DNA from: Rhizobiaceae bacterium
Lineage (GTDB): Bacteria > Pseudomonadota > Alphaproteobacteria > Rhizobiales > Rhizobiaceae
Direction of reading: 5' to 3'
DNA length: 64,000 nucleotides
Assembly: GCA_025698895.1 (NCBI GenBank)
Contig: JAILWO010000003.1
Location: 62,001 to 126,000 of the forward strand
Positions 15,223 through 22,719 of the stretch are shown one piece after another. Every line of letters begins with the position of its first letter. The stretch's first letter is position 1. The notes beneath the pieces were generated by a model, which was not told the DNA's origin, made no database searches, and saw only the letters and a program-made list of their open reading frames with translations. The translations under genes were made by a program, and so were the position numbers.

Positions 15223-15243
15223 GGGGGCCTCCTGAACGACTCT

Positions 15244-15268
15244 AACCGGATAGAGGCAGCCGGGTTCC
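15244..15268 (-). promoter_or_regulatory. candidate EcfG-type promoter of the tail-anchored protein
   Basis: On the minus strand GGAAC (15268-15264), 16 bases, GGTT (15247-15244). The leader to the ATG at 15222 would be about 15 bases and still includes the AGGAGG ribosome binding site. Confidence 0.55.
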
Positions 15269-15271
15269 CCC

Positions 15272-15297
15272 GGAACAAGCGGGCCAGCCAACAGGTT
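15272..15297 (+). promoter_or_regulatory. candidate EcfG-type promoter of the DUF2934-glycosylase operon
   Basis: GGAAC (15272-15276), 17 bases, GGTT (15294-15297), about 20 bases before the expected transcript start and 28 before the ATG at 15325. It is back to back with the 15244-15268 site, with only 3 bases between the two GGAAC elements. Confidence 0.55.
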
Positions 15298-15324
15298 TGG
15301 TGCAGACAATGAAGGAGACACGCC

Positions 15325-15717
15325 ATGACCTCCCCCAATCAAACCGGCACCGGCCGCAGCACCAGACACCAGAACCGCGAAAGCGAGCCGTGGGAGAAGC
15401 GACACAAGAACGATGCCCGAGGCCCGCTTGCCGCGAACGCTTCCGGCATATCCGACCGGTCCAGCCGCGACAGTTCGGGATCGGCGGGCGAGGCGCCGAT
15501 GCTGCATCCGAGCGGCTACCAGGAAAAGGCTGGCCCGACGCCTGACTACAACCCGGCGCCGGCGCCCGATGCATCTGGAACCGATCCGCTGGAAGGCAAG
15601 GTCCGCGACCGGGCATACCAGCTTTGGGAGGAAGCGGGCAGGCCGGACGGAGATCAGGAGAAGCACTGGCACGAGGCGCGACGGCAGATCGAGGACGAGG
15701 AGAACAGAGATGGTTGA
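15325..15717 (+). CDS. DUF2934-containing small protein
   Basis: The 130-residue protein ends in a DUF2934 motif, RDRAYQLWEEAGRPDGDQ followed by KHWHEA (about residues 93-118), which in this family usually lies in short soluble proteins of unknown function. The N-terminal 85 residues are polar and rich in Ser, Asn, Pro and Gly, probably disordered. AAGGAG lies 8 bases before the ATG. It is the first gene of an overlapping three-gene unit ending in the DNA glycosylase and is preceded by an EcfG-type promoter. A second DUF2934 gene lies at 48445-48705. Confidence 0.75.
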   Translation: MTSPNQTGTGRSTRHQNRESEPWEKRHKNDARGPLAANASGISDRSSRDSSGSAGEAPMLHPSGYQEKAGPTPDYNPAPAPDASGTDPLEGKVRDRAYQLWEEAGRPDGDQEKHWHEARRQIEDEENRDG

Positions 15718-15904
15718 AAACAGGCGCGAAACCGGCGCCCGCGCCCTGAAGCCAGCGCCGCATCGGCCCCGGACCGACCAGAACGCCGCCTTGCCCAAGA
15801 AGCCCAAGCCTTACGGGCTGACGAGGAAGCCCGACGAGACGGAGAAGAAGGCCCGTCATTCGGAGGGCGTGGACCTTTCCGACGAGGGCGAGCGCGATGA
15901 GTGA
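15710..15904 (+). CDS. small basic hydrophilic protein
   Basis: The 64-residue product is rich in Lys, Arg, Pro and Glu (HRPRTDQNAALPKKPKP, then DETEKKARHSEGVDLSDEGE). It has no hydrophobic segment. Its ATG overlaps the end of the DUF2934 gene by 8 bases and its stop overlaps the start of the glycosylase gene by 8 bases, so it is almost certainly translated as part of that operon. No family recognised; probably a disordered protein. Confidence 0.6.
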   Translation: MVENRRETGARALKPAPHRPRTDQNAALPKKPKPYGLTRKPDETEKKARHSEGVDLSDEGERDE

Positions 15905-16523
15905 GCCCGGCGAGCCCCGCCTGGACCGGGCATGGTTCTTGCGCGGCGCCGTCGAAGTGGCCCGGGATCTGATCGGGGCGACGCTGCTGGTCGACGGGGT
16001 CGGCGGCATGATCGTGGAGACGGAAGCCTATGAACAGGACGATCCAGCCTCCCACAGCTACCGCGGGCCGACGGCCACCAACGGCACCATGTTCGGTCCT
16101 CCGGCCAGCGCCTATGTCTACCGCTCCTATGGCATACACTGGTGCTTCAACATCGTCTGCCGACCTGGCAGCGCGGTGCTGATCAGAGCGCTGGAACCGC
16201 GCGAGGGCATTCTGCGCATGCGTGCGCGCCGGCGGTGCGAGGATGACCGGCGGCTGGTCGCCGGTCCGGGGAGGCTTGCCCAAGCGCTCGCGATCACCAA
16301 GGCGCTCGACGGCAGGTCGGTGGAGCAGGCGCCGTTCGTCCTGGCCGGAGACGGTGCGAGAACCGACATACTGGCGGGACCACGCATCGGCATCAGCAAG
16401 GCTATCGACCTGCCATGGCGGTTCGGGCTTGCAGGCTCGCCGTTTCTCAGCCGGCCATTCCATGGCACCGGCGCGCCATGGGCGTCGCTGCGGCCCGTCG
16501 CACTTCGGCGCGACGCCGTGTAG
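15897..16523 (+). CDS. 3-methyladenine DNA glycosylase (AAG/MPG family)
   Basis: The 208-residue enzyme removes alkylated purines from DNA at the start of base excision repair. It carries the family signatures: LARDLIG-like start (VARDLIGATLL), the catalytic Glu region IVETEAY (about residues 39-45), HSYRGPT, YVYRSYGIHWCFNIV, and GPGRLAQALAI. The length is normal. It differs slightly from the common RGxTPRNxxMF in reading RGPTATNGTMFG. It is the last gene of a stress-promoter operon with two small hydrophilic proteins, consistent with repair of alkylation damage in stationary phase or desiccation. Confidence 0.9.
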   Translation: MSEPGEPRLDRAWFLRGAVEVARDLIGATLLVDGVGGMIVETEAYEQDDPASHSYRGPTATNGTMFGPPASAYVYRSYGIHWCFNIVCRPGSAVLIRALEPREGILRMRARRRCEDDRRLVAGPGRLAQALAITKALDGRSVEQAPFVLAGDGARTDILAGPRIGISKAIDLPWRFGLAGSPFLSRPFHGTGAPWASLRPVALRRDAV

Positions 16524-16541
16524 ACTCCCCGGCGGCCGCGG

Positions 16542-17615
16542 TTACCGCGCCGCCGCCATCCTGCTCCGGGCGTCTTCAGGATTGGCGGCGTCAAGGCCGG
16601 ACAGGCGGTAGGCGGTGTCGATGGTCCTGTTCGTGGCGGCAATCGTCGCTACGGAGGGATCGTAGCCGGGATCCACCGCCAGTCGCCGCGCCCATTCGAC
16701 GGCGGTACGACCGCCCCACTCGTCGGTCCCCTCGAACAGGACCCGGCTCGACGTCCGCTGATAAAGGTCGGCGCGGAAATCGTAGAACGACCCGTCGACA
16801 TTGCTGAACGAGGCGCCGCCGCGTTCGCCAAAAAAACGCGCTCCTATCACGGCGTCCTGTCCGGCATGCAGGTTCCACGAGCAGGAGATCGTGACGAGGC
16901 AATCACCGGAGGTTCTGAGCAGGACCTGCGCGAAGTCTTCGACCGCCGCCGACGCGAAGCCGGACCGGCCTCTCGAAACGAGGTGCGCGTCGATGACGGT
17001 CACCGACGGATCGTCCAGCGCCCATAGCGCCAGATCGATCATGTGGACGCCGAGATCGGCAAGGCAGCCGCCACCGGACCGGGACCGGTCGTAATACCAG
17101 TCCTTGTCGGGGCCATAGGCGTTGTGGAAGACCAGTTCGGCGGCGAAGACCCGTCCCAATTCTCCGGATTGGATTGCTCGCCGCACGGCCTGCATCGCCT
17201 GTGTGCGTCTATAGCTGAGGTCCACGCCCAGCAGACGATCGGCCGCATCGGCCGCCGCGATCACCGCATCGACCTCGGCGGAGCTTCGCCCGAGCGGCTT
17301 CTGGCAGAAGACCGCCACGCCCGCGCGCAACGCCTCGATGGATTGCGAGGCGTGCAATGCGCTGGGGGTGGCGATCACGACACCGTCGACGCCTTCCGCC
17401 AGCATGGCCGACAGGCTGTCGGCAGTGGTCGCTTCCGGCGCGATGGCCAAGGCCGCTTCAAGAGCCTCCGCACTCTCGTCGGCCACGACGGCAATTTCGG
17501 CCGCTGCGGCCTTGCGGATGGCCGCGAGCCTGTCACGCCCGATCCAGCCCGTGCCGAGAAAGCCCAGGCGGGGCGCGCCGCTGCCGCGGCGTCGCTTATC
17601 GAAACCGATGCTCAT
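16542..17615 (-). CDS. Gfo/Idh/MocA family oxidoreductase
   Basis: The 357-residue protein has an N-terminal NAD(P) Rossmann fold (LGFLGTGWIGRDRL, about residues 17-30) and the characteristic segment VFCQKPLGRS, where the usual Glu of EKP is Gln but the catalytic Lys is present. The C-terminal half has GGGCLADLGVHMIDLALW, the family's substrate and active-site helix with His. Such enzymes oxidise or reduce sugars, inositols or related compounds. Its start overlaps the stop of the dehydrogenase gene upstream by 4 bases, so the two probably act on the same metabolite. Substrate unknown. Confidence 0.85.
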   Translation of the reverse strand: MSIGFDKRRRGSGAPRLGFLGTGWIGRDRLAAIRKAAAAEIAVVADESAEALEAALAIAPEATTADSLSAMLAEGVDGVVIATPSALHASQSIEALRAGVAVFCQKPLGRSSAEVDAVIAAADAADRLLGVDLSYRRTQAMQAVRRAIQSGELGRVFAAELVFHNAYGPDKDWYYDRSRSGGGCLADLGVHMIDLALWALDDPSVTVIDAHLVSRGRSGFASAAVEDFAQVLLRTSGDCLVTISCSWNLHAGQDAVIGARFFGERGGASFSNVDGSFYDFRADLYQRTSSRVLFEGTDEWGGRTAVEWARRLAVDPGYDPSVATIAATNRTIDTAYRLSGLDAANPEDARSRMAAAR

Positions 17616-18640
17616 GGGACGACCACCGCCTTGATGAAGCCGTCGGGCCGGTCGCGCGTCATGTCCAGCGCCACACCCAGCCCCTCCAGCGGAAAGACAT
17701 GGGTAATCAGCGACCGGGGACGGAGCATGCCAGTCGTCGTGGCTTCGACCGCCCGCTTCACGCCCGAAAGATAGACCGCCGGATCGCGCTCATGTGCATT
17801 GATGACGTCGAGCCCGCGCCAGTTCCACAGCTGCATGTTCACGCTGCGCGGCGCGTCCTGATGATATCCGGCGATGACGAGCCTGGCGCGAACACCGGCG
17901 ATCTGCGCGGCAAGATCGAGCGGCTGCTGTTTGCCTGTCGCCTCTATGACGCGGTCGCACAGGCGCCCCTGGGTCTGGTCAGAAACCCGCCGGACCGCCT
18001 CCGGGTCTTCGGTGGACAGGGTGGCGTCGGCGCCGGACCGTCGCGCGACCTGGCGCGCGAAATCGCGGCGCGACAAGGCGATGACGCGGGCGCCGGCCGA
18101 CTTCGCGAGCTGGACGAGCAGGGCGCCGAGAAAGCCTACGCCGACGATCGCCACCGTCTGGCCTTCCCGGATGTCGCTTCTCGCGAAGATGTTCATCGCG
18201 CATCCGAGCGGTTCGCCGGGGAAGTGCGGCTCGTCGAAGCTGTCCGGCAGCGGGATGATCTCGTCCGCCGGACCGACGGCGAATTCCGCATAGGCGCGCT
18301 GAAAAAGCGTCGCCACCCTCTGGCCCGGCCTCAATCCGGCAACGCCTTCGCCGACCGCGTCGATCCGGCCCCAGCCCTCGTGGCCGAGATCGCCAGGCGC
18401 GGTCGGGAACTCCATCCAGTCGGGTCCCGCCCAGGGACCGAGATTGGAGGCGCACACGCCGCAGCCTTCGAGCCGGACGCGTACCTGTCCGGTTTCCGGC
18501 CGAGGCTTCGGCACCGTCACGATCGAGACCCTTCCCGGGGCCTCGATCCGCGCCGCGCGCATGGCGCCGTCGTCGATGGGCGGGCCCGCGGAGATGTCCG
18601 CGGCCAAATTCGGAGTCGATGTGCGTGGTGACGTCAGCAT
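17612..18640 (-). CDS. zinc-type medium-chain dehydrogenase/reductase
   Basis: The protein belongs to the alcohol dehydrogenase MDR superfamily. CGVCASN and GHEGWGRID supply the probable catalytic zinc ligands, and VAIVGVGFLGALLVQLAK is the NAD(P) motif. The structural zinc loop with four closely spaced Cys is absent. LGCAMNI replaces the usual region before the cofactor domain, as in sorbitol or threonine dehydrogenase-like groups. An ATG at 18655 opens the frame, but the predicted promoter (18668-18692) would put the transcript start only about 6 bases before it, so the ATG at 18640, with AGAAGA upstream, is preferred. It is coupled to the Gfo/Idh/MocA gene. Confidence 0.82.
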   Translation of the reverse strand: MLTSPRTSTPNLAADISAGPPIDDGAMRAARIEAPGRVSIVTVPKPRPETGQVRVRLEGCGVCASNLGPWAGPDWMEFPTAPGDLGHEGWGRIDAVGEGVAGLRPGQRVATLFQRAYAEFAVGPADEIIPLPDSFDEPHFPGEPLGCAMNIFARSDIREGQTVAIVGVGFLGALLVQLAKSAGARVIALSRRDFARQVARRSGADATLSTEDPEAVRRVSDQTQGRLCDRVIEATGKQQPLDLAAQIAGVRARLVIAGYHQDAPRSVNMQLWNWRGLDVINAHERDPAVYLSGVKRAVEATTTGMLRPRSLITHVFPLEGLGVALDMTRDRPDGFIKAVVVP

Positions 18641-18667
18641 GTGGATCTTCTTCATCTGCCACCGCCG

Positions 18668-18692
18668 AACCGGGCTGGCCGCCAGATGTTCC
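18668..18692 (-). promoter_or_regulatory. candidate EcfG-type promoter of the dehydrogenase pair
   Basis: On the minus strand GGAAC (18692-18688), 16 bases, GGTT (18671-18668). It lies in the 61-base gap after the stop of the 18702-18989 gene and argues for a downstream start (18640) of the dehydrogenase. Confidence 0.55.
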
Positions 18693-18701
18693 GGCCCCTA
18701 T

Positions 18702-18989
18702 TCAGGGCTGCCTGCGACGTCCGATATCGCGCGCAAGCTCCGAAAATGTTCCGCCGGCGTTGTCGGGCTCGACGGCACGGATCAGGAACCGGATCGGAAA
18801 CATCACCGCTTCGACATTGGCGTCAGACAGTTCCACCGGCCGCCGTTCGTCCGCCACGCATCGTCCTCGGGCCGTCTCGAGCGCGTCCCTTATGTCATCA
18901 CGGCTCAGCAGATTCCGCTCCTCGAGCTTTTCCAGTATCGCCGCAAGCGCCAACAGCAGTCCCTCGAGCTGAAGATTGGCCGTATTCAT
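18702..18989 (-). CDS. small conserved hypothetical protein
   Basis: The 95-residue product is mostly helical by composition: LQLEGLLLALAAILEKLEERNLL, then SRDDIRDALETARGR and VEAVMFPIRFLIRAVE. It has no cysteine, signal peptide or true membrane segment. GGGAGG lies 8 bases before the ATG. It follows sodC on the same strand with a 52-base gap and may be read from the sodC promoter. I recognise it only as a type of short rhizobial protein without known function. Confidence 0.6.
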   Translation of the reverse strand: MNTANLQLEGLLLALAAILEKLEERNLLSRDDIRDALETARGRCVADERRPVELSDANVEAVMFPIRFLIRAVEPDNAGGTFSELARDIGRRRQP

Positions 18990-19041
18990 GACGCGACCTC
19001 CCTGACCACGAAACCTGTCGCGTTATGCCGGTCGATGCCCG

Positions 19042-19590
19042 TCACTGACGTTCGTCCGGCTCGATCACCCCGCAGGCAAGACGGTCGCCGGAATCGCCGG
19101 AAGGCTGGCTGCGATAGTCGTCGGCGCCAGTGTGAACGACGATGGAAGAGCCGTCATCGTCGAAGATCCGCTCCAGCCCCTCGTCCTGTTCGAGCGTGAA
19201 CCCTCGCGTGAAGAACTCGGCCCTGATGATGCCGTCTTCCTGGGCGTGCAGATTGGGAAGGTCTCCCGGATGGGGGCCTTCCTCGGCGGCCAGTCCGTGC
19301 GTCAGCCCGTCCGCCACATGGCCGGCGGCGCTTTCGAAGCCGGAGGCGGTGTCGCAGATGCCGGCCTCATGGACGTGGACGGCGTGCGGGCCGGGTGGGA
19401 AACCGCGCCCGTCGACCAGGATGTGGATCGTTCCCGAGGGCGTCTGGGTGAAGGTGGCGGTGCCGGCGATGTTCTCGCCGCCCGCGTTGGGGTTGCCAAC
19501 CAGTTCGGCCGTCGCCGACTGGGCGAAGGCAGCCGGGGGCAGCGCCATCAGGGAAAGCAGGGAGGCTCCTAGGACGGGGATGCGAGGCAT
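19042..19590 (-). CDS. sodC: periplasmic Cu/Zn superoxide dismutase
   Basis: The 182-residue precursor has a signal peptide (MPRIPVLGASLLSLMALPPA, cleaved near AFAQ-S) and the bacterial Cu/Zn-SOD fold. HAVHVHEAGICD supplies copper ligands His72 and His74; His91, His98, His107 and Asp residues in the following loop are the expected bridging and zinc ligands; His153 in VVHTGADDY is the last copper ligand. Cys79 and Cys173 should form the conserved disulfide. It converts superoxide to peroxide outside the cytoplasm. The start at 19590 was chosen because the signal peptide begins there. It has an EcfG-type promoter and is divergent from a stress-type small protein. Confidence 0.93.
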   Translation of the reverse strand: MPRIPVLGASLLSLMALPPAAFAQSATAELVGNPNAGGENIAGTATFTQTPSGTIHILVDGRGFPPGPHAVHVHEAGICDTASGFESAAGHVADGLTHGLAAEEGPHPGDLPNLHAQEDGIIRAEFFTRGFTLEQDEGLERIFDDDGSSIVVHTGADDYRSQPSGDSGDRLACGVIEPDERQ

Positions 19591-19653
19591 GCGGTACTCC
19601 TGCGGGCTTCCAGGTTCGTTTGCTCGGGTGCTTGGTCGGATACCTCGAGGTCC

Positions 19654-19678
19654 AACAATCGGGGATGCCGTCTGTTCC
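19654..19678 (-). promoter_or_regulatory. candidate EcfG-type promoter of sodC
   Basis: On the minus strand GGAAC (19678-19674), 16 bases, TGTT (19657-19654). The leader to the ATG at 19590 would be about 57 bases. Confidence 0.55.
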
Positions 19679-19690
19679 GGACGATCCTCG

Positions 19691-19715
19691 GGAACATCGC
19701 CGTGGATGATGTGTT
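19691..19715 (+). promoter_or_regulatory. candidate EcfG-type promoter of the 19756 gene
   Basis: GGAAC (19691-19695), 16 bases, TGTT (19712-19715), back to back with the sodC site; both have the same TGTTGG ending. The ATG at 19756 would be about 34 bases downstream of the transcript start. Confidence 0.55.
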
Positions 19716-19755
19716 GGGATCGTGAAGTTTTGTCACCCGCCCCTGGAGAAGCGAC

Positions 19756-20070
19756 ATGTCGGACGACAGCACGACAACGGTCTCGGGAATATTCACGACG
19801 AGGGAAGACGCCGATCGCGCCGTGGAGCACCTGGTTCAGGAATTCGGGATCAACCGCAGCGACGTCTTTCTGGAACCCGCCGGCGACGCGAACAGTTCCG
19901 GCGCGGTGGCGTCCGGAGGCGACGCGGAAAGCGATCCGAAGGAGGGATCGCTTTTCCCACCGAAGCTCGGCGCGCAGGTCAAGGTCACGGCCGATGTCGC
20001 TCGCTCCCAGGTTTCCCGGGCCCAACGGGCTTTCGCCGAGGCGGGAGCGGAAAGCATCGGAGCCGGGTGA
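19756..20070 (+). CDS. small hypothetical protein, stress-promoter type
   Basis: The 104-residue product starts with a ferredoxin-like beta-alpha pattern (TTVSGIFTTREDADRAVEHL, FGINRSDVFLEP) and ends with a second one (AQVKVTADVARSQVSRAQRAFAEAGA). These flank a polar Gly/Ser/Asp linker. This repeated ABC-like arrangement resembles short proteins that modulate stress or bind ligands in rhizobia, but I know no function. GGAG lies 8 bases before the ATG. It is divergent from sodC and shares the same type of promoter. Confidence 0.7.
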   Translation: MSDDSTTTVSGIFTTREDADRAVEHLVQEFGINRSDVFLEPAGDANSSGAVASGGDAESDPKEGSLFPPKLGAQVKVTADVARSQVSRAQRAFAEAGAESIGAG

Positions 20071-20185
20071 GGGCGATTCCGGAGCGGTCTCCCGCAGGAG
20101 TTCGTGGGAGCGCCTGACCGGGTCGCCGGACGCCGGGCCGGCGGCGAAGCGCCTGAGCCGGCATGAAGGAGAAGGAGCCAGAACG

Positions 20186-20419
20186 ATGGCCACATGCGAC
20201 CAGTGCGGAAACGACTATGACAAGAGCTTTAACGTCACCACGGCGGACGGCACATACACTTTCGACAGTTTCGAATGCGCGATCCAGAAGCTCGCTCCCA
20301 CCTGCGCGCATTGCGGCTGCCGCATTGTCGGGCACGGCGTCGAGCAGGACGACATCATCTATTGCTGCGCGCACTGCGCCAGTCGCGAAGGTGCAAACGA
20401 AGTGACCGATCGCGCCTAG
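20186..20419 (+). CDS. Cys-rich metal-binding protein (bacterial metallothionein-like)
   Basis: The 77-residue product has four cysteine groups: CDQC near residue 4, a single Cys in FECAI, CAHCGC (about residues 40-45), and CCAHC near residue 60, with nearby His residues (HGV, AHC). This arrangement fits a small zinc- or metal-binding protein of the prokaryotic metallothionein type. The ATG at 20186 follows GAAGGAG. It lies 115 bases after the 19756 gene and 39 bases before the isoaspartate methyltransferase fusion, all on the same strand, so they may form a stress operon. Confidence 0.75.
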   Translation: MATCDQCGNDYDKSFNVTTADGTYTFDSFECAIQKLAPTCAHCGCRIVGHGVEQDDIIYCCAHCASREGANEVTDRA

Positions 20420-20458
20420 CGCGACATGCCATTCGCCGGAACCCGCCGGGAAGTGCCG

Positions 20459-22429
20459 ATGTCGGATTTCGAACGTTCACGGGCGGATATGGTCGAGACC
20501 CAGATCGCCGGACGCGGCGTGTCCGACGAGGCGGTCCTCGACGCGATGCGCGGCGTGCGCAGGGAAGACTTCGTCGAGACCGGATTCGAGGAGTTCGCCT
20601 ACGAGGATTCGGCGCTGCCGCTGACCGAGGGCCAGACGATCTCCCAGCCCTATGTCGTGGCGCGCATGATCGAGGCGGCGGAGCTGAAAGCGGTGGACCG
20701 TGTCCTCGAGGTCGGGACGGGTTCGGGCTACTCGGCCGCGGTGCTGAGCCTGATCGCACAGCATGTCTTCACCATCGAACGACACCAGGCGCTCGGCGAG
20801 ACCGCCAGGGACAGGCTGGCCGCGATGGGGTTCGCAAACGTCACGGTCCGCATCGGCGACGGAAGCCTCGGCTGGCCGGAGGAAGCGCCGTTCGACGCAA
20901 TCATCGTCGCCGCGGGAGGACCATCCCTGCCGCTGGCGCTGCGGGATCAGCTCGAGATCGGGGGGCGGCTCGTCATTCCGGTCGGCGACCGTCGAAGCCA
21001 GCGTCTCTTGCGGATCGTCCGTCTCGACGCCAAACGATTCGAGGAGGAAGACCTCGGCGCTGTTGCCTTCGTGCCCCTGATCGGCTCGCAAGGCTGGCAG
21101 AACGGGGGGAGCGGACACCAGGATCGAAACCGCCGGCCGCCCGCCCTGCCACAGAAGATTGCACAGGCCGCCGAGGATCTGCCGGACCCGGACGATCCGG
21201 CGTTCGGCGAATTCTTCGACCGCTTCGCCGACCGGCGCGTCCTCCTGCTCGGCGAAGCGAGCCACGGCACGTCTGAGTTCTATCGGGCACGCGCCGCCAT
21301 CACCCGGCGAATGATCGAGAAGCACGGCTTCACCATCGTCGCGGTCGAGGCCGACTGGCCGGACGCCGCGTCGGTCAATCGTTACATAAGGAACTTGCCC
21401 CTGGAGCCGGGACAGGAGGCTCCGTTCAAGCGATTTCCGACATGGATGTGGCGCAACACCGATTTCGATGACTTCCTGAAGTGGCTCCGGACGCACAACA
21501 GCACCGTCGACCGCCAGACCAGCTTTCACGGCCTCGATCTCTACAACATGCGTGGCGCCATCGCCTCGATCCTGGCCTATCTCGACGAGGTGGACCCGGA
21601 CGCAGCCGCCATCGCACGGGAGCGATATGGCTGTCTCACCCCCTGGCACCACGACCCGGCGATCTACGGACGCGCGGTGCTCACCGAAAGCTACCGTTCA
21701 TGCGAGGCAGCGGTCGTTGCCCAATGCCGGGACCTTCTCGAGAAGGAACTGCGCTATGCCAGCGACAATGGCGCCGACTTCCTCGATGCGAGCCAGAATG
21801 CGCGTCTGGTCGCCGCCGCGGAGCAATATTACCGCGTCATGTACTATGGCGGCCCGCACGCCTGGAACCTGCGCGATCGCCATATGTTCGAGACGCTCGA
21901 CCACGTGCTTGCCGCCAGCGGGCCGGAAGCCAAGGCGGTCGTGTGGGCGCACAATTCCCATATCGGCGACGCCCGTCACACCGAAATGGGACGGGTTCGG
22001 GACGAACTGAACATAGGACAGCTCTGCCGCGAACGGTTCGGCGCGGACGCCGCGTCGATCGGGTTCGGAACCAACACGGGCACGGTGGCGGCGGCCAGCA
22101 GATGGGATGGCCCGGTTGAATTCATGACCGTGAGGCCTTCATCCGAGGAAAGTGCTGAACGCTGCTTCCACCTCGCGGGCCGTCCGCGCTGCATGGTCGA
22201 TTTCTCGCGGCACCATGCACTGACCGAAGCTTTGGCCGAGCCCCGCCTGCAGCGTTTCATCGGCGTCATCTATCGACCGGAGTCGGAGCTTCTCAGCCAC
22301 TACGCACAAGCCAGCATCTCGAAGCAGTACGACGCATATGTCTGGCTCGACCAGACCCGGGCGGTAACTCCGCTGCCCGCCGCCGAGGCAGTCCACGACG
22401 GCCCGGAGACATTTCCGTTCGGCCTCTGA
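20459..22429 (+). CDS. fusion: protein-L-isoaspartate O-methyltransferase plus erythromycin-esterase-like domain
   Basis: The 656-residue protein has two domains. Residues 1 to about 208 are a protein-isoaspartate methyltransferase: MVETQIAGRGV, YEDSALPLTEGQTISQPY, SAM motif VLEVGTGSGYSA (near residue 82), FDAIIVAAGG. It would repair damaged Asp/Asn residues. After a Gly/Gln-rich linker (about 209-230), residues 235 to about 640 are an erythromycin esterase/EreA-like domain with LLGEASHGTSEFY (Glu and His near 264-267), VEADWPD and WAHNSHIGD. The ATG at 20459 was chosen over 20426 because the methyltransferase family starts at this point. Both domains look intact. Proteins of this double layout occur in other proteobacteria; the joint function is not known. 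A cytoplasmic protein: no signal peptide. Confidence 0.87.
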   Translation: MSDFERSRADMVETQIAGRGVSDEAVLDAMRGVRREDFVETGFEEFAYEDSALPLTEGQTISQPYVVARMIEAAELKAVDRVLEVGTGSGYSAAVLSLIAQHVFTIERHQALGETARDRLAAMGFANVTVRIGDGSLGWPEEAPFDAIIVAAGGPSLPLALRDQLEIGGRLVIPVGDRRSQRLLRIVRLDAKRFEEEDLGAVAFVPLIGSQGWQNGGSGHQDRNRRPPALPQKIAQAAEDLPDPDDPAFGEFFDRFADRRVLLLGEASHGTSEFYRARAAITRRMIEKHGFTIVAVEADWPDAASVNRYIRNLPLEPGQEAPFKRFPTWMWRNTDFDDFLKWLRTHNSTVDRQTSFHGLDLYNMRGAIASILAYLDEVDPDAAAIARERYGCLTPWHHDPAIYGRAVLTESYRSCEAAVVAQCRDLLEKELRYASDNGADFLDASQNARLVAAAEQYYRVMYYGGPHAWNLRDRHMFETLDHVLAASGPEAKAVVWAHNSHIGDARHTEMGRVRDELNIGQLCRERFGADAASIGFGTNTGTVAAASRWDGPVEFMTVRPSSEESAERCFHLAGRPRCMVDFSRHHALTEALAEPRLQRFIGVIYRPESELLSHYAQASISKQYDAYVWLDQTRAVTPLPAAEAVHDGPETFPFGL

Positions 22430-22618
22430 AATCAGCCGCGCCCAAGACTATCAGGAAGGGCGCGGGAAGCCGATGATCCGCCTTCGGCCTCCCGCTCGCC
22501 GAGCCTGTTGTTTCAACATGCGATCGACTGCGGGCCCAACAGTCCGTGCCCTCCCGTGTTCCATGCCGCCCAGGCCCACTTCTCACCCGTCGATCGGATG
22601 GAAGCGGGAGTTTTTGCC

Positions 22619-22643
22619 GGAACATTCGCCCGGACACGTAGTT
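22619..22643 (+). promoter_or_regulatory. candidate EcfG-type promoter of the PRC-barrel gene
   Basis: GGAAC (22619-22623), 16 bases, AGTT (22640-22643). It is a weaker match in the -10 element than the others. The leader to the ATG at 22720 would be about 70 bases. The rest of 22430-22719 shows nothing else that I can support. Confidence 0.45.
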
Positions 22644-22719
22644 GGGAAACCAGGCGGGGGCCGCGAACAGGGGCACCGCTCACTCAAACCAAGAACGACA
22701 ATCAAGGGAGACATTACAG

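Noticed and set aside
14249-15240. Long antisense ORFs on both strands around the small acidic and tail-anchored genes
   Set aside because: Promoter motifs and ribosome binding sites support only the minus-strand genes at 14483-14761 and 14884-15222; the others have no start context.
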